A stretch of 64,000 nucleotides of DNA from assembly GCF_002872075.1 (NCBI RefSeq), contig NZ_PGGU01000016.1:453561-517560 (forward strand), read 5' to 3'. The stretch is from Microbacterium aurantiacum (GTDB taxonomy: Bacteria > Actinomycetota > Actinomycetes > Actinomycetales > Microbacteriaceae). Positions 1 to 9,169 of this stretch are shown here, piece by piece; position 1 is the stretch's first letter; every line of letters begins with the position of its first letter. Made by a program: the position numbers and the translations under genes. Below the pieces are notes generated by a model, which ran no database searches, was not told the origin of the DNA, and worked only from the letters and a program-made list of their open reading frames with translations.

Positions 1-173
1 TCCTTCACGGTCTCCGTCGTCACAACGGTCGGCTGCCCGGGTGTCGTGTACGGAGGCCAGAGCGGCGACTGCGCTCGCCGGGCGCCCGCATAGCCGCCGG
101 GCGGCGGTACCGGCGGAGCACCCTCGGTTCCCGCGACGTACCTGGCGCGCTGCTTCTCGTGATCGGTCACCAT
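1..173 (-). CDS. Partial CDS, proline-rich N-terminus of an unknown protein
   Basis: This is the last visible gene of the minus-strand MoxR/VWA operon; its 3' end lies beyond the window. The ATG at 173-171 overlaps the TGA of the upstream TPR gene (169-167), the tight coupling seen through the rest of the operon. About 57 codons are visible. The N-terminus begins MVTDHEKQRARYVAG and continues into a stretch rich in proline, glycine and tyrosine, followed by threonine and valine. No domain is recognisable in this fragment. The low-complexity N-terminus would fit a cytoplasmic tail before a membrane or catalytic domain, but that is a guess. Confidence 0.6.
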   Translation of the reverse strand, partial: MVTDHEKQRARYVAGTEGAPPVPPPGGYAGARRAQSPLWPPYTTPGQPTVVTTETVK

Positions 174-931
174 GGCTTGTCCGTTCCCGATCCGCCGGGG
201 TCCTCGCCGTTCTGCTGCTGGTCGCGTTCCTCGGTGCCCTGCTCGAGCTTCTCCTGCAGATCCTCGAGCTTCTCCTCGGACGGCTGCGGCTCCGGTTGCT
301 GTTCCTCCGGCTGCTCCTGCTCCTCGGGCGGGGGCTGCTGCTGCTCCTGCTGCTTCTGCTGCAGGCGCTCCTTCAGCTCGTCGAGCGAGTCGCTCATGTC
401 GCGATTCGGATCGGGAGACTGATCCTGCGCCTCGTCGCTGTTGCACTCCTCCGGCGTCTCCAGGGTGACGGTCAGGGCCTCGCCGTACAGCTCTTCCGCG
501 GCGACGCCGTCGCCGTCCTGCCTGGCCGCGTCACCTCTCCGCTCGAGCACCAGCGCGAGGTTGATGCGAACGGCGCAGACTTCCAGACCGTGGGCGAGCC
601 GGAGCGCCTCCTCGAGCTCGGCCTGCGCGTCGGGCAGTTGCTCGGCAGCGCCGAGGACCGTGCCGATGTTGTACGGAGCCTTGTACGGCTCGAACCAGTT
701 GAGGAACTCCTGACCCCGCGCCGCGGACTCCGCCGCGGAATGGTCGCCCACGACATAGGAGGTGATCGACTGGTGGGCGAAGGCGTACATGCTCAGCAGC
801 TTGCCGACGAGCAGCAGGGCGGCGAGCGTGAGGGGGAGGGTGCCGAGGGCGATCCAGAAGCGGATGCGGCGGCGCCGGCGATTCGATGCCAGGAGCGCGG
901 ATGCCGCTTCGGCGCGCGAGGTGTCGGTCAT
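167..931 (-). CDS. TPR-like membrane protein of MoxR/VWA operon (BatC-like position)
   Basis: 254 aa. A basic N-terminus (RRRRRIRF, about residues 18-25) precedes one membrane segment (about 26-48). Residues about 60-150 are helical, with a tetratricopeptide-like pattern (AAGRGQEF-type helices, 'AQAELEEALRLAHGLE', 'AAEELYGEALTV'). The last about 80 residues are low-complexity Gln/Glu/Pro. The order MoxR, DUF58, small membrane protein, VWA, VWA, TPR is that of the widespread Bat-like operons, where such proteins are thought to scaffold a membrane VWA/AAA+ complex. The start ATG (931) overlaps the end of the VWA gene by 4 bp. The function is inferred from context; the TPR call is from helix pattern only. 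Confidence 0.7.
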   Translation of the reverse strand: MTDTSRAEAASALLASNRRRRRIRFWIALGTLPLTLAALLLVGKLLSMYAFAHQSITSYVVGDHSAAESAARGQEFLNWFEPYKAPYNIGTVLGAAEQLPDAQAELEEALRLAHGLEVCAVRINLALVLERRGDAARQDGDGVAAEELYGEALTVTLETPEECNSDEAQDQSPDPNRDMSDSLDELKERLQQKQQEQQQPPPEEQEQPEEQQPEPQPSEEKLEDLQEKLEQGTEERDQQQNGEDPGGSGTDKPW

Positions 932-1941
932 CGTGCACCCCCCTGCTCGTCGGACGACCGGGAGGGCGACGGTGCGCCCTGACGGCGCAGCCGGGCGATC
1001 ATCATCGTCGCGCGTGCCAGCTCGAAGCCCAGGAGCGCCACCGCGACGAGGGCGGCGATCCAGTACAGCTCGATGACGTTTCCGACGGAGCCGGATTCGG
1101 AGTAGCTGGTGGTCGTCGTCGGCGCGTCGGGGAGCTGAGGCTCGGCATCCGCGGTGCGGTGCTGGTACTCGATCCCGAGCTCGTCGGCGAGAGTCTGCAG
1201 CGTCTGCTCGTCGAGGACCGACATCGCGGGCTCGCCCTGATACTCGATGTACTCCGCGCCGGTGTCCTCGACCGAGCCCGTCGTCAGACGCATCGGCCCG
1301 CCCTCGGAGGTGCCGTACCCGAAGACCATGCCGGCATCGGCATACTTCCTGCTGGAACGGAAGGACTCGGGCGAGGTGCTGGCTGTCTGCTCTCCGTCGC
1401 CGAAGTAGAAGACCATCCGCGAACGGTCCGGGGAGCGCTCCGACGCAGACTTCAGCGTCTCGGCGAGGAGCTGATTGGCGATGCCGATCGAGCTGCCGCG
1501 GGACTGGCTGGTGACCTCGGGCCGGAGCACGTCCATCGACGAGACCACTGCGGTCGTGTCGGTGGTCAGCGGCATCCGCAGCTGCGCGGACGCATCGAAG
1601 GTGATGAGGGCGAAGCGCGCACCGGGATACTCGTCGACGATCGCCTGGACGTCTGCCCGCACGCCGTCGAGGCGTGGCTCCTCACCGTCCCAGTCCTCGG
1701 CGACGATACTCGCCGTCGTGTCGACCACCAGCACGATGTCGGTGTCGGTGGCCAGAGTCTGGGTCGCACCACCGGGGATTCCCGGGCGGAGGAACATCAC
1801 GAAACAGGCCAGCAGCAGCACCAGGCGCAGCGCCCAGAGCGCTTTGCTCTTGGATCGGACCAAGGCCATCACCGCCGCGACGGCGACAGGTGCGCAGAGC
1901 AGCAGGAGCAGCAGCGGATGCAGGACGGGCTGGAAGATCAC
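928..1941 (-). CDS. Membrane-anchored von Willebrand factor A domain protein (second VWA)
   Basis: 337 aa. I chose the GTG at 1941-1939 because it overlaps the TGA of the preceding VWA gene (GTGA) and has a GGAGGG ribosome site about 6-7 bases upstream; a longer frame to 2025 would run into the neighbour. Two N-terminal membrane segments (about residues 5-25 and 35-50) precede a VWA domain whose metal site reads DTTAS, a DxTxS variant of the MIDAS motif. One C-terminal membrane segment follows (about 285-310). This is the BatA/BatB topology: a periplasm-facing or surface-facing VWA domain between membrane anchors. VWA proteins in these operons work with the MoxR AAA+ ATPase, probably in metal or protein-complex assembly or envelope stress. 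Confidence 0.85.
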   Translation of the reverse strand: MIFQPVLHPLLLLLLCAPVAVAAVMALVRSKSKALWALRLVLLLACFVMFLRPGIPGGATQTLATDTDIVLVVDTTASIVAEDWDGEEPRLDGVRADVQAIVDEYPGARFALITFDASAQLRMPLTTDTTAVVSSMDVLRPEVTSQSRGSSIGIANQLLAETLKSASERSPDRSRMVFYFGDGEQTASTSPESFRSSRKYADAGMVFGYGTSEGGPMRLTTGSVEDTGAEYIEYQGEPAMSVLDEQTLQTLADELGIEYQHRTADAEPQLPDAPTTTTSYSESGSVGNVIELYWIAALVAVALLGFELARATMMIARLRRQGAPSPSRSSDEQGGAR

Positions 1942-2924
1942 AGTCGCACCCTCCAGAGCATCACGACGAACGACAGGGCGACGACCATCAGCACGACGAT
2001 CCACAGGTTCGGGGTGTCGGTCCACACCACCTGGGCCTGGCCGCGCAACTCGGTCGCCTCCTGCTCCTGTACCTGCGACACGATGTCGGCCACCGTCGTC
2101 GTGTCACGCAGCCCGTACGCCGTGCCGCCGGTCATCTCGGCCGCCTCGGTGAGCTGTGCACTGACCTCGGCATCCTTCCCCTGCACCGGATTCAGCCCGA
2201 ACACCCGCACGCCCTTCGACTTCGCGTAGGCGGCCGCCTCCTCCAGGGTGACGATCGAGGCGCCGTTCACCTCGTTGTCGGTGGCGAGGATGACCGAGCG
2301 CGACCGCTCCTGGTCGGGGTGGTCGAAACCCAGGGCGCAGGCGGCGAGGCCGTCACCGATGAGAGAGGCACCGGCCCCGTTGAGCGTGCCGACCCAGTGC
2401 TCCGGCACCTCCTCTGAGTAGTCGAAACTCTCGCGGATGCTGGCGAGGTGCTCGCGGATGAAGTCGTAGTCGTCGGTGAGGGGGAAGATCTGCACCGGGG
2501 AGCTGTTGAAGATGGTCAGGCCGATCCGCTCGCCCTCGAAGTCCGAGAGCAGCTCCTCGAAGACCGCGAGCACCTCGACGTCGACCTCGCTCATCGAGCC
2601 CGAGACGTCGAGGCAGAGCATGATGTCGCGGCTCGTGTTCACCGGCTGGATGGTCTGCGACGACATCGGACGGGCAGCGATCACACCGGCGGCCACCGTA
2701 GCGACCGTGCCGAGGATCAGGATGCCGGAGAGTGCGAGCACGCGACGGCGCAGCGCCTGCCGGAACGTCGGCAGGGTGCGCAGCCGTTCCGCACGGGCGA
2801 TGCGGGCGGTCTCCCCGGAGCCGCCGCGTCCGTCCCGGCGCAGTCCCAACACCAGTCCGATCGCGATCGCGATGAGGATCACGGCGATCGCGACGACGAT
2901 CATCCAGAAGTTCGCTAGTGCCAT
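1938..2924 (-). CDS. Membrane-anchored von Willebrand factor A domain protein (first VWA)
   Basis: 328 aa, starting at the ATG at 2924 (MALANFWMIV). This lies 10 bp inside the upstream gene, so the two are translationally coupled. A first membrane helix occupies about residues 6-28 and a second about 70-90. The VWA domain begins at the canonical MIDAS sequence DVSGSMS, with all DxSxS metal ligands present, unlike the paralogue downstream. A C-terminal membrane helix sits near residues 300-320 (WIVVLMVVALSFVVML). It is likely one of two VWA partners acted on by MoxR. The pairing of a canonical and a variant MIDAS protein suggests the two are not redundant. Confidence 0.88.
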   Translation of the reverse strand: MALANFWMIVVAIAVILIAIAIGLVLGLRRDGRGGSGETARIARAERLRTLPTFRQALRRRVLALSGILILGTVATVAAGVIAARPMSSQTIQPVNTSRDIMLCLDVSGSMSEVDVEVLAVFEELLSDFEGERIGLTIFNSSPVQIFPLTDDYDFIREHLASIRESFDYSEEVPEHWVGTLNGAGASLIGDGLAACALGFDHPDQERSRSVILATDNEVNGASIVTLEEAAAYAKSKGVRVFGLNPVQGKDAEVSAQLTEAAEMTGGTAYGLRDTTTVADIVSQVQEQEATELRGQAQVVWTDTPNLWIVVLMVVALSFVVMLWRVRL

Positions 2925-3406
2925 GTGCGCACCACCGTCCGTGCCGCCTCGGTACCGGCGAGCGGGTCGATCGCGGGCCCCTGACGGAAGATGCTGGGGT
3001 AGTAGTGCCGGCCCATCGCATCGATGAGTGCGGGGTGCACGCCGCGCGCGATGAGGTCGTCGAGCGCGAGGACCGGCGCTTCGAGGCCGCTGTACTCGTT
3101 CACGAAGGTGCGGACCACCCGGCTGAGCTCGAGGTTCGCGTGCCGCGGGGAGAGGCGCCGTTCGCGGTAGTCGGTCTCGATCTGCTGGATGCGTTCGAGA
3201 TACTCGACGCGCAGCTGGGAGAGGACATCGGTGGTGAGCAGTGGAGGCGCGTCGGATTCTCCGGGGATCGTGACGCTGCGGCGCGGCCGGCTGAGGAAGA
3301 TCACCAGCCAGGTGGCGAACACCAGGAACGCGAGGATGCCGATTGCAAGCAGCATCCACCCCCAGCCGTACTGGGCGGGAGGGTAGAACTCGTCAGAGCC
3401 GGGCAT
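2915..3406 (-). CDS. Small membrane protein, DUF4381-like
   Basis: 163 aa. A short N-terminal tail rich in Pro and Tyr is followed by one membrane helix (about residues 16-36, WMLLAIGILAFLVFATWLVI) and a soluble helical C-terminal domain of about 120 residues. Both size and topology match the DUF4381 proteins that lie between DUF58 and VWA genes in MoxR operons. The start overlaps the DUF58 gene by 14 bp and the end overlaps the VWA gene by 10 bp. I have no direct sequence motif for the family, so the name rests on position and topology. Confidence 0.65.
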   Translation of the reverse strand: MPGSDEFYPPAQYGWGWMLLAIGILAFLVFATWLVIFLSRPRRSVTIPGESDAPPLLTTDVLSQLRVEYLERIQQIETDYRERRLSPRHANLELSRVVRTFVNEYSGLEAPVLALDDLIARGVHPALIDAMGRHYYPSIFRQGPAIDPLAGTEAARTVVRTWH

Positions 3407-4298
3407 GCGACCTCCGCCCGGATGCCGAACGCGATGCGAGCAGCTTCAGCAGCTGCGCCACCGCCGTGTCCTGCCCGTCGAGCCGCGCGTGACTGATCTC
3501 GAGGCGCGTGAGAACGTCCGCGAGCCGCACGGCATCCGCCTGGCTCTGCGCTGTGAGCTCACCGACGATGTCGAGATCACCCTGCACGAAGTCCGGGACC
3601 TCCCACCGGCTGTCCACATCCGAACGTATGCGCCCGGTGGCATGATCGAGCACCGGGTCGGCATCGCGGAGAGTGAGCCAGAGAACGTCGTGCTGCACGC
3701 GCAGGCGGCGGAGCGTCCGCTCGGTCTGCTCCGTGATGGGCGCCTCGTCCGTGATGACGACCACGATCATCCGCCGGGAGATCGTGCGTGTCACGAAGGA
3801 GAGCAGAGCATCCCGCGCACTGGGTGCGGCGCTGTCGCGGATCGCGGTGTCGATGGTGCGCAGAGCATGTTCGAGCGCTCCCTCGCTGCGCCCGGGAGCG
3901 CGGCGTCGTACGCGGTCGGCGTCGCCGTAGACGACGGTGAAGTCGTCGCCGTGCCGCAGAGCCAGCACGCCGAGCGCGCCGGTGGCGAGGACGGCGAGAT
4001 CCTTCATGGACTTCTCGTCATATGCCAGCGCCTGCATGGAGCGGCCGGTGTCGACGACGAACATCACCGTATGCATCCGCATGGCGCGATGGCGCTTCAC
4101 CAGCGGCGTGCCCTGCTTGGCCGTGGCCCGCCAGTCGATGTCGCGCACCTGATCGCCGTACTCGTACTTGCGCAGGTCCTCGAAATCGAGGCTGCGGCCG
4201 TGCAGCAACGACGCGTAGGCGCCGTCGAGCGCATGCATCGACTTGCGCGACGAGTGGATGAAGAGCTTGCTCTTCACCTGCGTGATCAGGCTGGGCAT
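3393..4298 (-). CDS. DUF58 domain protein
   Basis: 301 aa, starting at the ATG at 4298, five bases after the MoxR stop. The DUF58 core is clear: the sequence GRSLDFEDLRKYEYGDQVRD followed by IDWRATAK and a basic turn is the family signature. A VWA-like Rossmann fold follows with VVDTGRSM in the MIDAS position, only partly matching DxSxS. DUF58 proteins nearly always sit next to MoxR and VWA genes. Unlike many members, this one has no N-terminal membrane helices and is probably cytosolic, where it could bridge MoxR and the membrane VWA proteins. Confidence 0.9.
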   Translation of the reverse strand: MPSLITQVKSKLFIHSSRKSMHALDGAYASLLHGRSLDFEDLRKYEYGDQVRDIDWRATAKQGTPLVKRHRAMRMHTVMFVVDTGRSMQALAYDEKSMKDLAVLATGALGVLALRHGDDFTVVYGDADRVRRRAPGRSEGALEHALRTIDTAIRDSAAPSARDALLSFVTRTISRRMIVVVITDEAPITEQTERTLRRLRVQHDVLWLTLRDADPVLDHATGRIRSDVDSRWEVPDFVQGDLDIVGELTAQSQADAVRLADVLTRLEISHARLDGQDTAVAQLLKLLASRSASGRRSHARL

Positions 4299-4303
4299 GG
4301 AAC

Positions 4304-5431
<1,128 letters not shown>

Positions 5432-5560
5432 GATTGTCTCCTCGCTGACGCAGGGGAGGCGCGATGCCGGTCATCTCCCCCAGACAGCGTAACCGCTGAG
5501 GTTTGCGGGGAAGCCATCCGGGGACGGGCACAAATCCCCATCGCGTCGATCTCGTTCTAT

Positions 5561-5606
5561 AGTTGCATACTCCTATAGATGTGTGATCCTCTATGAATAT
5601 GCAACT
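5561..5606. promoter_or_regulatory. Inverted repeat around the padR start, likely autoregulatory operator and promoter
   Basis: AGTTGCATA at 5561-5569 and its exact reverse complement TATGCAACT at 5598-5606 flank the padR start codon (5593). Between them lies TATAGAT (5574-5580), which would place transcription start about 6 bases before the ATG. CTATAG also occurs twice (5557-5562 and 5573-5578). PadR proteins commonly repress their own promoters through such palindromes. The assignment is inferred from position. Confidence 0.5.
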
Positions 5607-6126
5607 TCGTCACGCCATCCTCGGGCTTCTCGACATCGCCCCGCAGAGCGGGTACGACCTCGGACGTGCCTTCGAGCGCTCCGTCGCGCACTTCTGGCAC
5701 GCAGACCAGTCGCAGATATACCGGACGCTGGACCGGCTGGAGGCCGACGGCGCGATCGACACCCAGACCATTCCGCAGCAGGGCAGGCCCGATCGCCGGG
5801 TGCACTCGTTGACGCAGGCCGGCCGCGCGGAACTGACGGAATGGCTCGGCGCGCCGCTGGAGTCTCTGCAGCCGAAGGAGCCGTTCCTCGCGCGGCTCTT
5901 CTTCGCGGCTCCTCTCGGCCTCGACCGCATCCTGGCGCTTCTCGACGAGCGGGCGGCGATGATCAGCGCGGGTCTGGATCAGCTGCGGGCGCTCCCGCGG
6001 CTCAGCGACAGCCTCGACGCCGTGCTCCGGACCGCGACACTCGACGCCGGGCTGCAGCAGGGCGAAGCCGAACTCGAATGGCTCCGCTCGACCAGGCGGA
6101 TGCTGGAATCACAGGAGACCCGATGA
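5593..6126 (+). CDS. PadR family transcriptional regulator
   Basis: 177 aa. The N-terminal winged helix is typical PadR: 'LRHAILGLLDIAPQSGYDL' followed by the recognition region with 'QIYRTLDRLEADGAI' and the wing 'GRPDRRVHSLT'. The C-terminal half is the helical dimerisation domain (PadR C-terminal/Vir-like, with FLARLFF). No ribosome site precedes the ATG, and the -10-like TATAGAT lies close upstream, so the transcript may be nearly leaderless. The stop overlaps the hydrolase start (ATGA), so the two genes form one unit and the hydrolase is the likely regulated function. The inverted repeat around the start suggests autorepression. Confidence 0.92.
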   Translation: MNMQLRHAILGLLDIAPQSGYDLGRAFERSVAHFWHADQSQIYRTLDRLEADGAIDTQTIPQQGRPDRRVHSLTQAGRAELTEWLGAPLESLQPKEPFLARLFFAAPLGLDRILALLDERAAMISAGLDQLRALPRLSDSLDAVLRTATLDAGLQQGEAELEWLRSTRRMLESQETR

Positions 6127-6911
6127 GCACTGAGTACCCGATCGAGCACGGTGCGCGCACCGGCGAGTCGATCATCCTGCTGCACGGTGGGAACGTGGGC
6201 AACTGGATGTGGGAGCCCCAGGTCGAGGGTCTCGTCGGGCGGCATCTGATCACGCCCGACGTCGTGGGGTTCGGTCTGCGTGTCTCCGAGCCGTGGCGGG
6301 GCCTGGCCGCGGCGGCCGACGATATCGCCGGGATCATCCGGGAGCGTGCCGTCGGCGGACGTGCGCACGTGGTCGGACTTTCGATGGGCGGAGTGATCGG
6401 CGTGCACCTGGCGGCCCGGCATCCGGACGTCGTGCGTTCGTGCCTGGTGACCGGAGCCCCGATGCTCGGCATCGGGGCCGTGGAGCGACGGATCGCCGGA
6501 CTGCAGCTCGCCGCCTGGCACCGGCGCTGGTTCTGGAACGCGCAGGCGGCGGCCTTCCGCATCCCGTCCGACGCGCGCGACCTGTTCGTCCGAACAGGGA
6601 TGAGCGTGCAGAAGGACACCGCAGTGCGCATGTACCGCGAGATCTTCAGCGGATCGATGCCGTCCGGCCCTTTCCGGTACGACGGGCCGATGCTCGCGAT
6701 CGCCGGGGAACGGGAATCCCGCAGCGTCGCCGCGGCCTTCCCTGCGCTGCGAGACGCGATGCCGCAGACGCGCACGTGGGTGGTGCCGCGGATGCATCAC
6801 ATCTGGAGCATCGAGGACGCAGAGCTGTTCACGCGGACGATCGTGGACTTCGTCGATCGCGACGTCGTCCCGCCCGCACCACGAACCAGGCCACGCCCTG
6901 CGCATCGGTGA
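6123..6911 (+). CDS. Alpha/beta hydrolase
   Basis: 262 aa. The start ATG overlaps the padR stop by 4 bp. Features of the fold: the oxyanion region LLHGGNVGNW near residue 19, the nucleophile elbow GLSMGG (Ser near residue 84), and the catalytic His in MHHIW near residue 223. The cap region is rich in Arg and Trp. The substrate cannot be told from sequence. Co-transcription with a PadR regulator suggests induction by a hydrophobic or aromatic compound, possibly an ester the enzyme hydrolyses. No signal peptide is visible, so it should act in the cytoplasm. Confidence 0.85.
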   Translation: MSTEYPIEHGARTGESIILLHGGNVGNWMWEPQVEGLVGRHLITPDVVGFGLRVSEPWRGLAAAADDIAGIIRERAVGGRAHVVGLSMGGVIGVHLAARHPDVVRSCLVTGAPMLGIGAVERRIAGLQLAAWHRRWFWNAQAAAFRIPSDARDLFVRTGMSVQKDTAVRMYREIFSGSMPSGPFRYDGPMLAIAGERESRSVAAAFPALRDAMPQTRTWVVPRMHHIWSIEDAELFTRTIVDFVDRDVVPPAPRTRPRPAHR

Positions 6912-7011
6912 TCCGCCCCGTTTCGTGGCTGGCGCGCCGATATGTGGCTAGTGTCTGACTGGGGGCGGTGGGGGCCGAGACATCGGGAAGATCACGCACA
7001 GCGGAGGGCAC

Positions 7012-9168
7012 ATGAGCGACACCGGAAAGATCGGCTCAGGCGTCGGGGAGAGGATCCGGCGTCGACGCGGCGGACTCAGCATCCAGTCGAAGCTTCTGAT
7101 CATGCTTCTCGCGGTGAGCCTGCTGTCCTCCCTCGTGATCGGAGCCGTCGGGTTCGTGAACGGGCGTCAGTCGCTGAACGACGCGGCCATCGACCAGCTC
7201 ATCACCATCCGGTCGATGCGCGCCTCGGAGGTGCTGGAGGCCGTCGACGACGCCAAAGAGGCGGCGTCGCTGCACTCGCGCAACCTCAGCGCGCAGACTC
7301 TGTCGACGACGATGAACGCGGCCTTCGACGAACTGCAGCAGACGGTGATCACCGATGAGCAGCAAGCTCAGCTTGAGGAGTACTACTCGAGCACCTTCGT
7401 CCCCGTGCTCGAGGAGCGCGCAGGAGAGGAGTACGGGACGGAGGCGTTCATCCCCGAGTCGAACGCCGGCCGCTACCTGCAGCTGCAGTACACGACACGG
7501 AACCTCGACTTCGACGCCGACTACGACTCGCTGCTGCGTGCGAACGATGCAGGAGACGGATCGTCGTACTCCGCGGGAGCCGAACGCTACGGCGACTACT
7601 TCACGCGTCTGATCGACGAGGCAGGGTATGAGGACGCCCTGCTTCTCAACCTCGAAGGCGACGTGGTCTTCTCGGCGTACAAGGGCGTCGACCTCGGAAC
7701 GAACCTTAACACCGGCCCCTACCGCGACACCGCCTTCGCCCAGACCTACCGCGACACCATCGCGACGAACTCGGTCGATGCGCTCGGCATGACCGACTTC
7801 GAGCGCTGGATCCCCTCGATGAACATGCCCACGATGTGGGTGGTCTCGCCGGTGGGCAACGACAGCCGCATCACCGGAGCCATCGCCTTCCAGGTCTCCC
7901 TCGATGCCGTCAACGACGTGATGACGGGCGACGAGGGCTGGAAGAGCCAGGGTCTCGGCGACACCGGGGAGGTCTACCTGGTCGGTCGCGACGACCTCAT
8001 GCGCAGCACCTCGCGCCGGCTCGAAGAAGACCCGGAAGCCTACGTCGAACGGCTCATCGCCGGCGGCGGTGTCGCGCCGTCGGTCGCGGAGCGCATCGGC
8101 CAGGTCAAGGGAACGGTCCTGCTGCAGCCCGTGCAGACGATGGCCGTGGAGGAGGCTCAGGCCGGTCGCAGCGGAACGTTCGTTGGACGCGACTACATCG
8201 GCGGTGAGAGCGTCACCGCCTACGCCCCGCTGGCGATCGACGGCCTCGACTGGGTGATCATCGCGCGCATCGACACGGCCGAGGCGTTCGCGCCGGTCGC
8301 GGAGTTCACGCGCAACGTGCTGCTCTCGCTGCTCGGCATCCTCCTCGGGGTCTCCCTCCTCTCGCTGCTGCTCGCGCAGGTGTTCACGAGACCGATCCAC
8401 CGACTCGTCGAGGCTGTGCGTCGCGTGGCCGCCGGCGATCTCGCGGTGCAGGTGCCGCAGGGTTCGCGCGACGAGTTCGGCGACCTCGGCAACGCCTTCA
8501 ACGACATGGCGTCGAGCCTGCGGATCAAGCAGGAGCTCATCGACGAGCAGCGGATCGAGAACGAGAAGCTGCTGCACACCCTGATGCCCGAGAGCGTCGC
8601 CGCCCGGTACAAGCAGGGTGACGAGGCGATCGCCGAGGCTCACGAGAACGTATCGGTCGTCTTCGCAGAGCTCACCGGATTCGATGAGCTCGCCAGCAAT
8701 CTCACCGGCGAGGAGGAGATCGGCTACCTGAACGCGCTCATGCGCGGATTCGACGAGGCTGCGCAGAAGACGGGAGTGGAGAAGGTGCGCACCCTCCGCG
8801 GCGGGTACCTGGCGTCTTCGGGTCTGTCGGTGCCGCGCGTCGACAATGTGCGGCGCAGCGTGGAGTTCGCGAGAAGCCTGGTCGATGTGATCGAGCGGTT
8901 CAACGCGCAGAACGGCACATCGATCGGCTTGCGTGCGGGCGTCGACACCGGCACGGTGACCAGCGGTCTCGTCGGCCGCACGAGTCTCGCCTACGACCTG
9001 TGGGGGGATGCCGTGAGCCTGGCCTATCGGGTCAGATCGGTGACCGGCGAGCCGGGCGTCTACGTCAGCCAGACCGTCTACGACCGCACCCGCGAGGGCT
9101 ACACCTACGTCGAGGCGGGCACCGTCGAGTCGCAGGGACGCACCGAGACCGTCTGGAAGGTGGCCTGA
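7012..9168 (+). CDS. Membrane sensor protein with HAMP and degenerate class III cyclase domain
   Basis: 718 aa. TM1 (about 25-47) and TM2 (about 436-457) enclose an extracellular sensor region of about 390 residues with dCache-like spacing, followed by HAMP (about 458-510), a short coiled coil and a class III cyclase homology domain (about 540-715). Catalytic positions are altered: the first metal Asp is Glu553 (FAELTGF), the position of the substrate Lys is Arg593, the second metal Asp is Gly597 (in VRTLRGGY), and the transition-state Asn is Ser669. Asp662 (YDLWGDAV) and Arg673 remain. It therefore looks catalytically impaired or inactive. A GGAGGG ribosome site precedes the ATG, and a possible -10 TAGTGT lies at 6949-6954. 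One base separates it from the channel gene. Confidence 0.88.
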   Translation: MSDTGKIGSGVGERIRRRRGGLSIQSKLLIMLLAVSLLSSLVIGAVGFVNGRQSLNDAAIDQLITIRSMRASEVLEAVDDAKEAASLHSRNLSAQTLSTTMNAAFDELQQTVITDEQQAQLEEYYSSTFVPVLEERAGEEYGTEAFIPESNAGRYLQLQYTTRNLDFDADYDSLLRANDAGDGSSYSAGAERYGDYFTRLIDEAGYEDALLLNLEGDVVFSAYKGVDLGTNLNTGPYRDTAFAQTYRDTIATNSVDALGMTDFERWIPSMNMPTMWVVSPVGNDSRITGAIAFQVSLDAVNDVMTGDEGWKSQGLGDTGEVYLVGRDDLMRSTSRRLEEDPEAYVERLIAGGGVAPSVAERIGQVKGTVLLQPVQTMAVEEAQAGRSGTFVGRDYIGGESVTAYAPLAIDGLDWVIIARIDTAEAFAPVAEFTRNVLLSLLGILLGVSLLSLLLAQVFTRPIHRLVEAVRRVAAGDLAVQVPQGSRDEFGDLGNAFNDMASSLRIKQELIDEQRIENEKLLHTLMPESVAARYKQGDEAIAEAHENVSVVFAELTGFDELASNLTGEEEIGYLNALMRGFDEAAQKTGVEKVRTLRGGYLASSGLSVPRVDNVRRSVEFARSLVDVIERFNAQNGTSIGLRAGVDTGTVTSGLVGRTSLAYDLWGDAVSLAYRVRSVTGEPGVYVSQTVYDRTREGYTYVEAGTVESQGRTETVWKVA

Positions 9169-9169
9169 G

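Noticed and set aside
41..982. 313-codon plus-strand frame opposite the TPR gene
   Set aside because: Leucine runs arise from the complement of Gln/Glu codons of the real gene; the operon structure on the minus strand is much stronger.
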